This document shows, piece by piece, positions 7,707 to 13,969 of a stretch of DNA of 15,289 nucleotides. The DNA is from Ruminococcaceae bacterium UBA866 (GTDB taxonomy: Bacteria > Bacillota > Clostridia > Oscillospirales > Ruminococcaceae): positions 3,862 to 19,150 of the forward strand of contig DBGA01000054.1 of the NCBI GenBank assembly GCA_002295325.1. Direction: 5' to 3'. Position numbers and translations under genes: made by a program. The notes under the pieces are model-generated. The model was not told the origin of the DNA. It did not search any database and saw only the letters and a list, made by a program, of their open reading frames with translations. Each line of letters opens with the position of its first letter. Within the stretch, counting starts at the first letter, position 1.

Positions 7707-7771
7707 ATAGGTAGACCTTGTGTTTTGCAATAAGCATAGACAGTTTAACTGTAAAACACAAGGCTATCTAT
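7707..7771 (+). promoter_or_regulatory. Long mRNA hairpin in the malE-malF intergenic region
   Basis: Arms 7707-7729 and 7750-7771 form 22 base pairs with one bulged A (7715) and two G-U pairs; the core CCTTGTGTTTT pairs perfectly with its complement. The 20-base loop ends in a nested palindrome around CAGTTTAACTG. No T tract follows, so it is unlikely to be a full terminator. It sits where E. coli carries REP elements that protect malE mRNA, and may similarly keep binding-protein message above permease message. Confidence 0.8.
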
Positions 7772-7809
7772 ATCATTCATGAAAATCAATAGAAAGCGAA
7801 GGTGCTGAT

Positions 7810-9228
7810 ATGGCAAACAAAGACGTTAGACGTTTGAAAAAAGTTTCAAACAGCATGGTAACTTTTTTCAAGAGCATAAAGGAAAGTTTTCTTGAATTAG
7901 GGAACGCGTTTGTGCATGGTGACTATAAAACAAAGCTTAGCTTTATCGTTATGGGCTTTGGCTGTATCACGCGAAAACAAGTTATAAAAGGACTATTATA
8001 TCTCATTTTAGAGATTGCATATATACTGTATTTTATTTTCTTTGGCTGGACATATCTAAAAGATTTTGGCGCTTTAGGAACATCCACACTAAATAGAGTT
8101 TTTGATGAAGCACAGCAGATATATATTAACACTCCTGGTGATAACTCGATGCTGATTTTGCTTTTCAGCGTTATGACAATTTTTATCACCATTGGATTTT
8201 TGTTCAGCTATTTAAGCAGCATTAAATCAGCATACAGAGGTCAGCTCTTCATAAAGACAGGAAAGAAAGTTCCAACCTTTAAAGAGGACTTTAAAAAGCT
8301 TTTTCATGAGAATTTTCATGTGACACTTCTCTCATTGCCAACACTAGGTGCGATTGCGTTTACTGTGTTACCGCTAATTTTTATGATTTTAATTGCGTTT
8401 ACAAACTTTGATAGAGCCCACCAACCCCCAGGAAATTTATTTACATGGGTAGGCTTTACCAACTTTAAGGATATTTTCTGGCAAAATCCACTCAAAGCTC
8501 ATACCTTTTCAAGTTTGCTAACTTGGACATTAATTTGGGCATTTTTTGCAACTTTCTCAAACTATATATTCGGAATGATTTTGGCACTGATGATTAACAA
8601 AAAGGGTATCAAGCTAAAGAAAATGTGGAGAACAATTTTTGTTACCACCATTGCTGTTCCGTCTTTTGTTACTCTTTTGCTGATGTCAAAAATACTGCAT
8701 GACTTAGGCCCTTTAAATGTTATTTTGCAAAACATTGGTTGGATAGACGAACCAATTCATTTTCTTACTGACGGAAAAATCGCACGGATTACCGTAATTG
8801 TGGTAAATATGTGGGTTGGAATTCCGTACACTATGTTGATTACCACTGGAATACTTATGAATATCCCACAGGATGTCTATGAGAGTGCAAGGATTGACGG
8901 AGCAGGTGCATTTAAAACATTTACGAAAATCACATTCCCATATATGATTTTTGTAACAACCCCCTACCTCATCACCCAGTTTATTAACAACATCAACAAC
9001 TTTAACGTTATCTACTTCCTAACAGGAGGAGATCCTAAATCATTAAACTATTTTCAAGCAGGAGAAACTGATTTGCTTGTTACATGGCTGTATAAGCTTA
9101 CAGTTAACGAGCAAAACTACAGTCTGGCATCAACAATTGGTATTTTAGTCTTTATTGTGTGCTCGGTGGTTTCCTTGATTGCATATAACTCTTCTGCATC
9201 AATCAAAAAGGAGGAACAGTTCCAATGA
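7810..9228 (+). CDS. malF: Maltodextrin ABC transporter permease MalF
   Basis: This is one of the two membrane subunits of the importer. The 472 residues contain about eight hydrophobic segments (near 58-80, 113-137, 175-198, 236-262, 276-296, 325-350, 376-395 and 440-460). The cytoplasmic EAA loop that docks to the ATPase is at about 358-377, with the hallmark ESARIDGAGAF. The first roughly 170 residues, with two membrane segments, precede the core permease fold, as in other MalF/GanP-type proteins of Firmicutes. The start ATG has a modest AAGGTG ribosome binding site, weaker than that of malE, which matches a lower need for permease. The stop codon overlaps the malG start (ATGA), so the two permeases are translationally coupled. 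Confidence 0.93.
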   Translation: MANKDVRRLKKVSNSMVTFFKSIKESFLELGNAFVHGDYKTKLSFIVMGFGCITRKQVIKGLLYLILEIAYILYFIFFGWTYLKDFGALGTSTLNRVFDEAQQIYINTPGDNSMLILLFSVMTIFITIGFLFSYLSSIKSAYRGQLFIKTGKKVPTFKEDFKKLFHENFHVTLLSLPTLGAIAFTVLPLIFMILIAFTNFDRAHQPPGNLFTWVGFTNFKDIFWQNPLKAHTFSSLLTWTLIWAFFATFSNYIFGMILALMINKKGIKLKKMWRTIFVTTIAVPSFVTLLLMSKILHDLGPLNVILQNIGWIDEPIHFLTDGKIARITVIVVNMWVGIPYTMLITTGILMNIPQDVYESARIDGAGAFKTFTKITFPYMIFVTTPYLITQFINNINNFNVIYFLTGGDPKSLNYFQAGETDLLVTWLYKLTVNEQNYSLASTIGILVFIVCSVVSLIAYNSSASIKKEEQFQ

Positions 9229-10079
9229 TAAAAAACAATAAAATGCGCAGCAAAATTTCAAATGGTTTTGTGTATCTGATTTTATCGATAATGTCGGTAA
9301 TCTGGCTGTTGCCAATTGCATGGTTACTGTTAATTTCTTTTCGTGAAGAGGCAGGAGCCTTTACCCCTTATATTATGCCAAAGGGATACACTTTTGCAAA
9401 TTACACCAAGCTGTTTACCGATACCTCTGTTTTTAACTATCCACGTTGGTATGCGAACACTTTTGTTGTGGCGATTTTCAGCTGTATAATTTCCTCATTG
9501 TTCATTTTGGCTGTCAGCTACGCACTTTCTCGTCTGCGTTTTAAGGCAAGAAAACCAATCATGAATATTACATTGATTTTGGGTATGTTCCCAGGGTTTA
9601 TGTCAATGATAGCAGTTTATCATATCTTAAAGGCAATTGGACTTGACCAAACACTAGCTGGATTGATATTCATTTACTCTGCCGGTGCCGGGCTTGGATA
9701 TTTCATTGCAAAGGGATTTTTTGATACAATTCCTCGTGCATTAGACGAGGCTGCAACCATAGACGGTGCAACCAAAAACACGATATTTTGGAAAATTATC
9801 CTTCCAATGTCTAAGCCTATCATTACCTATACTGTTTTGATGGCATTTATGGCACCTTGGGTAGATTTTATCTTTGCAAGTGTTATCATGAAAGACAATT
9901 ACAATAACTATACAATTGCATTGGGATTATATAGAATGCTTGAAAGAGAAAATCTGTATAGGTACTTTACCCAATTCTGTGCGGGTGCAGTTTTGATTGC
10001 AATCCCTATTACAATTTTGTTTATGATAATGCAAAAGAACTATGTCGAGGGCATTACTGGCGGAGCTGTAAAGGGTTAG
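9225..10079 (+). CDS. malG: Maltodextrin ABC transporter permease MalG
   Basis: This second membrane subunit of the importer has 284 residues and six hydrophobic segments. Its EAA loop at about 175-194 begins DEAATIDGA and ends IILPMSKP. Length and layout match MalG/GanQ proteins. The ATG overlaps the malF stop codon by four bases, and an AAAGGAGG-type ribosome binding site (9209-9216) lies within the end of malF. The ending VEGITGGAVKG is typical of MalG-type permeases. No ATPase gene follows, so the complex must borrow a MalK/MsmX-type ATPase encoded elsewhere. Confidence 0.95.
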   Translation: MIKNNKMRSKISNGFVYLILSIMSVIWLLPIAWLLLISFREEAGAFTPYIMPKGYTFANYTKLFTDTSVFNYPRWYANTFVVAIFSCIISSLFILAVSYALSRLRFKARKPIMNITLILGMFPGFMSMIAVYHILKAIGLDQTLAGLIFIYSAGAGLGYFIAKGFFDTIPRALDEAATIDGATKNTIFWKIILPMSKPIITYTVLMAFMAPWVDFIFASVIMKDNYNNYTIALGLYRMLERENLYRYFTQFCAGAVLIAIPITILFMIMQKNYVEGITGGAVKG

Positions 10080-10097
10080 TTTCCAATTGATATAAAC

Positions 10098-10136
10098 ATG
10101 GCGGTATTTTCTATGAAAATGCCGTCATTTGTTTTA
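10098..10136 (+). terminator. Hairpin between malG and the amylase gene, possible weak terminator or attenuator
   Basis: Arms 10098-10111 and 10115-10128 form 14 pairs, including two G-U, with a three-base loop (TAT). A broken T-rich stretch (TTTGTTTTA) follows at 10128-10136. It lies just after malG and 28 bases before the amylase start, so it could reduce read-through into the amylase gene or mark a processing site. Confidence 0.55.
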
Positions 10137-10155
10137 GAAGATTAGTGGAGGTAGT

Positions 10156-11763
10156 ATGAAAAAAACGTTTAGTATTGTTTCTCTTATATTAGTTTCTTGC
10201 CTTGCATTGACCAGTTGTGAAAAGTCCTATCGATATGAGCAAAAACTCAAGGTTATGGATGATAACTATCGCACTTATTACGAAGTCTTTGTCTATTCAT
10301 TTTATGATTCTAACGAGGACGGTGTTGGTGATATCAAGGGGCTAGCCTCAAAGCTTGATTATATTGAGAATATGGGCTTCAACGGAATATGGCTTATGCC
10401 CATTATGCCCTCTACAACCTATCATAAGTACGATGTCGTCGACTACTATAACATAGACGAACAGTATGGCAGTATGGAGGATTTCAAGGCGTTTATGGCT
10501 GAATGTGATAAACGTAAGATTAAAGTAATCATTGACCTCGTGCTAAATCATACTTCAACCAAAAATGAATGGTTTCAATTGGCAATTAAGAGCCTACCAA
10601 TTGAGGATTGCAAGAATGAAATTTGCATTTCAGACCCGCTTTGCAGTAAACACAATAAATATTGCAGTTATTATAACTTTGCAAAAGAAAAACCAGCAGG
10701 CGGAAAATACTATCCGACAGGTACTGGTGGTGGCTATTATGAAGCAATGTTTTGGGATCAAATGCCTGACTTAAATTTAGCAAACCTAGAGTTGCGTAAG
10801 GATATTGAGGATATTATGAAATTCTGGCTTGATATGGGTGTGGGTGGATTCCGACTCGATGCTGCAAAGGAATTTTACTCTGGAAACACAACGAAAAACG
10901 TTGAGGTTTTGAAGTGGGTTACGGATTATTGCAAAGGATATGATGAAAACACCTATATTGTCGCTGAGGTGTGGGAAAACTTTGCCACAATGAGCGAGTA
11001 TTATGAGAGTGGTGTGGATAGCTTATTTAACTTCTCCCACTCTCAAGTCAAGGGGAAAATTGCAACCACTGTAAACCTAAAGGGCGAGGCAGATTCCGCA
11101 TTGCAGTATGGGAAATCGCTAATTAATATCAATAAAACCATCAAAGAAAAAAATCCAAATGGAATTGATGCCCCATTTTTCACCAATCACGATACCGCAA
11201 GGGCGGCTGGCTATTTTGCAGGTGATGAGAAAAAAATAAAGCTTGCATGGGGCATGAACTTGATGATGAATGGTTCTGCGTTTGTGTATTATGGTGAGGA
11301 GCTTGGAATGTCTGGAAGTGGCATTGACGAAAATAAGCGTGTTCCAATGGTTTGGTCAGACACTAATAAGATAGGAATGACTTTTGGCCCACCTAGCATG
11401 GAAAAGCAGCAACACAAATTTTCGCCTGTCGACCTGCAATTAAAAGATGAAAACTCCATCTTAAACTATGTCAAACGAGCAGTTCGCATTAGAAACGAAA
11501 ACCCCGAAATAGCACGAGGAGAACTGAAATACATAAGTGGGGTAACCGACATTGATATCTGCGCAATTGAAAAAACCTATGGCAACAGCTCTATTGTCCT
11601 ACTTTATAATATTTCAGATGAAACAAAATCGGTAAATCTACTAAAGTCAGATATATATGCAACAAAAATTCGAGGATACCTTTCGACCTCAAAACAAGAT
11701 GTTGTTATCCAAAATAAGGGCACGGTTACCATACCACCTTATTCAATAGCAATATTAAAGTAA
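10156..11763 (+). CDS. Surface lipoprotein alpha-amylase family enzyme (GH13)
   Basis: This 535-residue alpha-glucan hydrolase is probably anchored outside the membrane. The signal peptide ends in the lipobox LTSC with Cys21. The (beta/alpha)8 catalytic domain shows all four GH13 regions: DLVLNH (127-132), GFRLDAA with nucleophile Asp235, VAEVWEN with acid/base Glu271, and FFTNHD with Asp346. DSNEDGVGD (51-59) resembles the calcium-binding loop of related oligosaccharide-acting GH13 enzymes. Domain B carries an unusual four-cysteine insert (Cys152, 157, 163, 170). Residues from about 450 form the C-terminal beta domain. The GGAGG ribosome binding site is strong. As the last gene of the maltodextrin locus, it probably releases maltodextrins for the MalEFG importer. 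Endo-acting amylase and exo-acting maltogenic or glucosidase activities cannot be separated from the sequence. Confidence 0.92.
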   Translation: MKKTFSIVSLILVSCLALTSCEKSYRYEQKLKVMDDNYRTYYEVFVYSFYDSNEDGVGDIKGLASKLDYIENMGFNGIWLMPIMPSTTYHKYDVVDYYNIDEQYGSMEDFKAFMAECDKRKIKVIIDLVLNHTSTKNEWFQLAIKSLPIEDCKNEICISDPLCSKHNKYCSYYNFAKEKPAGGKYYPTGTGGGYYEAMFWDQMPDLNLANLELRKDIEDIMKFWLDMGVGGFRLDAAKEFYSGNTTKNVEVLKWVTDYCKGYDENTYIVAEVWENFATMSEYYESGVDSLFNFSHSQVKGKIATTVNLKGEADSALQYGKSLININKTIKEKNPNGIDAPFFTNHDTARAAGYFAGDEKKIKLAWGMNLMMNGSAFVYYGEELGMSGSGIDENKRVPMVWSDTNKIGMTFGPPSMEKQQHKFSPVDLQLKDENSILNYVKRAVRIRNENPEIARGELKYISGVTDIDICAIEKTYGNSSIVLLYNISDETKSVNLLKSDIYATKIRGYLSTSKQDVVIQNKGTVTIPPYSIAILK

Positions 11764-11784
11764 ACTGGAATATATCGAGGAAAC

Positions 11785-11828
11785 AAAAAAGGGGCTACAT
11801 CTTGCAAGCGAAGTGTAGCTCCTTTTTT
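11785..11828 (+). terminator. Intrinsic terminator of the maltodextrin operon
   Basis: Arms 11785-11799 and 11814-11828 form 15 pairs with one G-U; the core is GGCTACA with TGTAGCT. The hairpin is A-tailed upstream and T-tailed downstream. It is the first convincing terminator after the regulator gene, so the regulator-to-amylase block may be one long unit with internal processing or attenuation. Confidence 0.88.
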
Positions 11829-11855
11829 GCGTTTAAAGTTAAGTTAAACTATAAA
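11827..11855 (+). promoter_or_regulatory. Weak candidate promoter for the tgl pair
   Basis: TTGCGT (11827-11832) and TATAAA (11850-11855) are 17 bases apart, directly after the terminator. The match is modest. A sporulation sigma factor is expected for tgl from B. subtilis (SigK), and I could not identify a convincing SigE or SigK promoter in this region, so this call is tentative. Confidence 0.25.
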
Positions 11856-11922
11856 ATATCTTCTTAAATACGTAACAAAATACACGCTTTTTAATAGTAT
11901 ATAGTGATGGAATAAAATAGCC

Positions 11923-11941
11923 AGCTTGTATATTATAAGCT
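11923..11941 (+). repeat. Small hairpin directly before the ribosome binding site of the 316-aa gene
   Basis: AGCTTGTA and TATAAGCT pair over 8 positions (one G-U) around a TAT loop and end right next to the AGGAG at 11942-11946. It may protect the 5' end of the transcript or affect initiation. It is small and AT-rich, so it could be chance. Confidence 0.35.
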
Positions 11942-11958
11942 AGGAGAAAGCGAGTATT

Positions 11959-12909
11959 ATGGATATGAATGATTTTGATAATGTAAGTTATTTGGACAGA
12001 ATTAGAATAGAAAATGGGGTAGAAATTCTATCGGCATCCTTTAACAATTTAGCACAAAATAGCAAAGCAAAGGCATTGAAGCTTTTAAACGCAGAGAATG
12101 TGTCTTTTGCCTGTTTGTTCATTCTTTTACCCCAAATTAAAGAATTTAATTTGTTTGGTGGGTTAAGCCAACGCAATTTGCAAGCGACAAAAATTTGCAC
12201 AGATAGCAAGCAGCAAAATTCTCAAATGACACAGCCAGTTTTAAAATGGATGTTAACCACAGGTGCAAAAGAAGAAAATTTAAACAGCGATTTTGATGAA
12301 GTTTTAGACCGAGCAGCCGCAATATTGTTGATAACTTTTAAAGATAGCACGGTTTTGCATATAGTGTCAGAGTTGATGTTTAGACGTCACAGAGCAGGTA
12401 AATGTATGCATGATTTGGCATGGTGCTTTTTTCAGTCAAAAGAAGTTGACACAATGCCATTGGTAGCAAATTATATACGCTCAAGCAATCAAAAAGACAA
12501 TGAACTAGCCCATAAGTTGTTAAACTTTAAACCACAATTGCAGCCTAACAATAAGGTTGAGCAATATCATAATTTTCACACATGGCTCAATGAAAATAAA
12601 AACTTCATTTATCCAACAGGCGAAAGTATGCAACTAACAAGTGCTCCAAAGCATTGGCGTGTAGATTTAACTGCAAAATACTTATGCACTCCTATTACAG
12701 CCCCTATAAAACCCACAAAGCAACTACGTCAAGAGCAACAAGCCCGTATTAATGCATTTGAAAATATGGAACACAGCGACAAAAAGATGCTTGCAAAATA
12801 TTCATTCAAAACCCACGAAAGAGATTTACAGGTATGGAATGATTGGATAAAAGCCCCTATTGAAACACAAATTAGCGTGGCTAAGGCTGAGTTAGGAGGC
12901 TTAAAATGA
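11959..12909 (+). CDS. Unrecognised 316-aa protein coupled to transglutaminase tgl
   Basis: I do not recognise the family with confidence. The 316-residue protein has no signal peptide or membrane segment. The N-terminal half (about 20-190) looks mostly helical and contains a Cys-bearing stretch RRHRAGKCMHDLAWCFF. The C-terminal half is rich in Trp, Lys and Gln, with motifs FHTWLNENKNFIYPTGESM, HWRVDLTAKYLC and WNDWIKAPIETQI. I count 27 Lys and 20 Gln, enough to be a cross-linking substrate, though not exceptional. The ATG follows AGGAG at a rather long 12-base spacing. Its TGA stop overlaps the tgl ATG, and the tgl ribosome binding site lies in its last codons, so it is co-translated with the spore-coat transglutaminase. 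A spore coat or coat-assembly role is a context inference only. Confidence 0.8.
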   Translation: MDMNDFDNVSYLDRIRIENGVEILSASFNNLAQNSKAKALKLLNAENVSFACLFILLPQIKEFNLFGGLSQRNLQATKICTDSKQQNSQMTQPVLKWMLTTGAKEENLNSDFDEVLDRAAAILLITFKDSTVLHIVSELMFRRHRAGKCMHDLAWCFFQSKEVDTMPLVANYIRSSNQKDNELAHKLLNFKPQLQPNNKVEQYHNFHTWLNENKNFIYPTGESMQLTSAPKHWRVDLTAKYLCTPITAPIKPTKQLRQEQQARINAFENMEHSDKKMLAKYSFKTHERDLQVWNDWIKAPIETQISVAKAELGGLK

Positions 12910-13655
12910 TTAAAATTGCAGGAGTTCCACTGGATATTAGCACAGTTATCGCAAATTATCCCCCAAATGGCATTGAACTTGAAGTGCTTAAAATTATTGA
13001 CAAAAGCAGTGCTGTCTATGAATATAGTTCCATGGAGGAGTTAAATTTCGAGCTTGATTTGCGTAGAGAAATTGTAAAATCTGCGAGGGATTTATATAAG
13101 AGTCGAATGGACTTTGCAGTATTCCGTAAAACAAAAGCTAATGAGAAGTTTTGGGAACGCACAGATGATGGTGGTTTTTTGATAAGAAATGATGTGAAGC
13201 CCAGCGACGCAATTACCGATATTTTCAAAAATGGACAGCTTTATGCCACCGAATGTGCCACTGCAATGGTAATTGTTTATTACAAGGCCTTGCTTAATGT
13301 GATGGGGGAGGTAACCTTCGATCGGCTTTTTACAAAAATTCACCTCATGAACTGGCATTATATTGACAAAAGGTTAGATGAGATTGGATATATGCAAAAG
13401 GTAAAGGCTTATTTGCCAGGTGATAGAAGATATTTTGCAAACCCAGATGTAAACCCCAAAACACCCGAGTGGCAGGGTGAAAATGTGATAGATTTATCAA
13501 ATAAATTGTATTATGGTCATGGTATTGGTATACACGAAGCAGCAGCTATCATTAAGGCTTTAAATGGTAACCGTAAAGCTGACTCAACAAGGACGGCTTA
13601 TTTAATGGAAAATGCGGCAATACCCGACTTTAAAGCACTGTTTAGGTTAATATAG
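12906..13655 (+). CDS. tgl: Spore-coat protein-glutamine gamma-glutamyltransferase (transglutaminase)
   Basis: Tgl forms epsilon-(gamma-glutamyl)lysine cross-links between spore coat proteins late in sporulation. The 249-residue length is close to the 245 of B. subtilis Tgl, and the sequence aligns from end to end from memory of that family: TECATAMVIVYYKALL, WQGENVIDLS, YYGHGIGI and the ending ALFRLI. The catalytic residues are retained: Cys117 with neighbouring Glu116, Glu192 in QGEN and His205 in YGHG, corresponding to Cys116, Glu115, Glu187 and His200 in B. subtilis. The ATG overlaps the upstream stop codon and has an AGGAGG ribosome binding site at 12894-12899. No obvious intrinsic terminator follows. 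Its presence argues that the organism forms spores. Confidence 0.93.
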   Translation: MIKIAGVPLDISTVIANYPPNGIELEVLKIIDKSSAVYEYSSMEELNFELDLRREIVKSARDLYKSRMDFAVFRKTKANEKFWERTDDGGFLIRNDVKPSDAITDIFKNGQLYATECATAMVIVYYKALLNVMGEVTFDRLFTKIHLMNWHYIDKRLDEIGYMQKVKAYLPGDRRYFANPDVNPKTPEWQGENVIDLSNKLYYGHGIGIHEAAAIIKALNGNRKADSTRTAYLMENAAIPDFKALFRLI

Positions 13656-13710
13656 TTAAAAATTTTAAAAAGAATTAATTTCCTTTGAGTATAATTTCAT
13701 TAATAAATAG

Positions 13711-13739
13711 TTGACAATTAGTATAAATTAAATTATAAT
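13711..13739 (+). promoter_or_regulatory. Consensus sigma-A promoter of the riboswitch-ATPase unit
   Basis: A perfect TTGACA (13711-13716) and a perfect TATAAT (13734-13739) are separated by the optimal 17 bases. Transcription should start near 13746, about 25 bases before the riboswitch aptamer. A promoter this strong suits control by premature termination rather than by initiation. Confidence 0.88.
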
Positions 13740-13766
13740 AATAATCAAGATAAATTTAATAATTCC

Positions 13767-13880
13767 TTTTAAGGGGAGTAGTTTCTACTGGAAACATTAT
13801 TTTCTAGTAGAGCCATCGTCAACAAGTTCGATTAGCAATAATCTGGTGATGTGCGCCATATTTTGGTTACAAGACCTTTC
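13767..13880 (+). promoter_or_regulatory. yybP-ykoY manganese riboswitch
   Basis: The conserved 5' core AAGGGGAGTAG (13771-13781) is the yybP-ykoY signature. A 9-bp helix follows (TCTACTGGA at 13784-13792 with TCTAGTAGA at 13803-13811, one G-U), then GCCATCGTCAA. A hairpin GATTA-GCAA-TAATC with a GNRA tetraloop comes next, then GGTGATG and the closing GACCTTT. The closing helix P1 can form between AAGG (13771-13774) and CCTT (13875-13878). The 3' strand of P1 is also the 5' arm of the following terminator, so ligand binding should prevent termination, an ON switch. This class senses Mn2+ and often controls Mn2+ exporters, which fits the P-type ATPase downstream. Confidence 0.9.
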
Positions 13881-13923
13881 ATGTTTACAAGTTTTAAACA
13901 TGAAAGGTCTTTTTATTTTTTTT
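13871..13923 (+). terminator. Regulated intrinsic terminator of the riboswitch
   Basis: A 15-bp perfect stem (13872-13886 with 13896-13910), extendable by A-T pairs at both ends, is followed by a long T tract interrupted by one A (to 13923). Bases 13875-13878 are shared with aptamer helix P1, giving two mutually exclusive folds. Confidence 0.93.
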
Positions 13924-13936
13924 ATTGGGCAACCTA

Positions 13937-13969
13937 ATGACAAATTACAAGGGGAGAACGAATCAATGA
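13937..13969 (+). CDS. Possible 10-codon leader ORF overlapping the ATPase start
   Basis: An ATG at 13937 opens a 10-codon frame (MTNYKGRTNQ) whose TGA overlaps the ATPase ATG in an ATGA junction. Its first 11 bases, ATGACAAATTA, repeat exactly at the ATPase start (13966-13976). It has no clear Shine-Dalgarno sequence of its own and contains that of the ATPase. It may be a coupling leader or only the trace of a short duplication. Confidence 0.2.
   Translation: MTNYKGRTNQ

Noticed and set aside
7923..8192. Minus-strand ORF inside malF
   Set aside because: Antisense shadow of membrane-segment codons with no supporting signals.
11898..11905. TATATAGT as a SigE/SigK-type -10 for the tgl pair
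   Set aside because: The key first C of CATA is missing and no matching -35 is clear, so it is not called despite the expected sporulation control.
13656..13710. Terminator after tgl
   Set aside because: The stretch is almost purely A/T with no GC-containing stem, so no intrinsic terminator can be supported.
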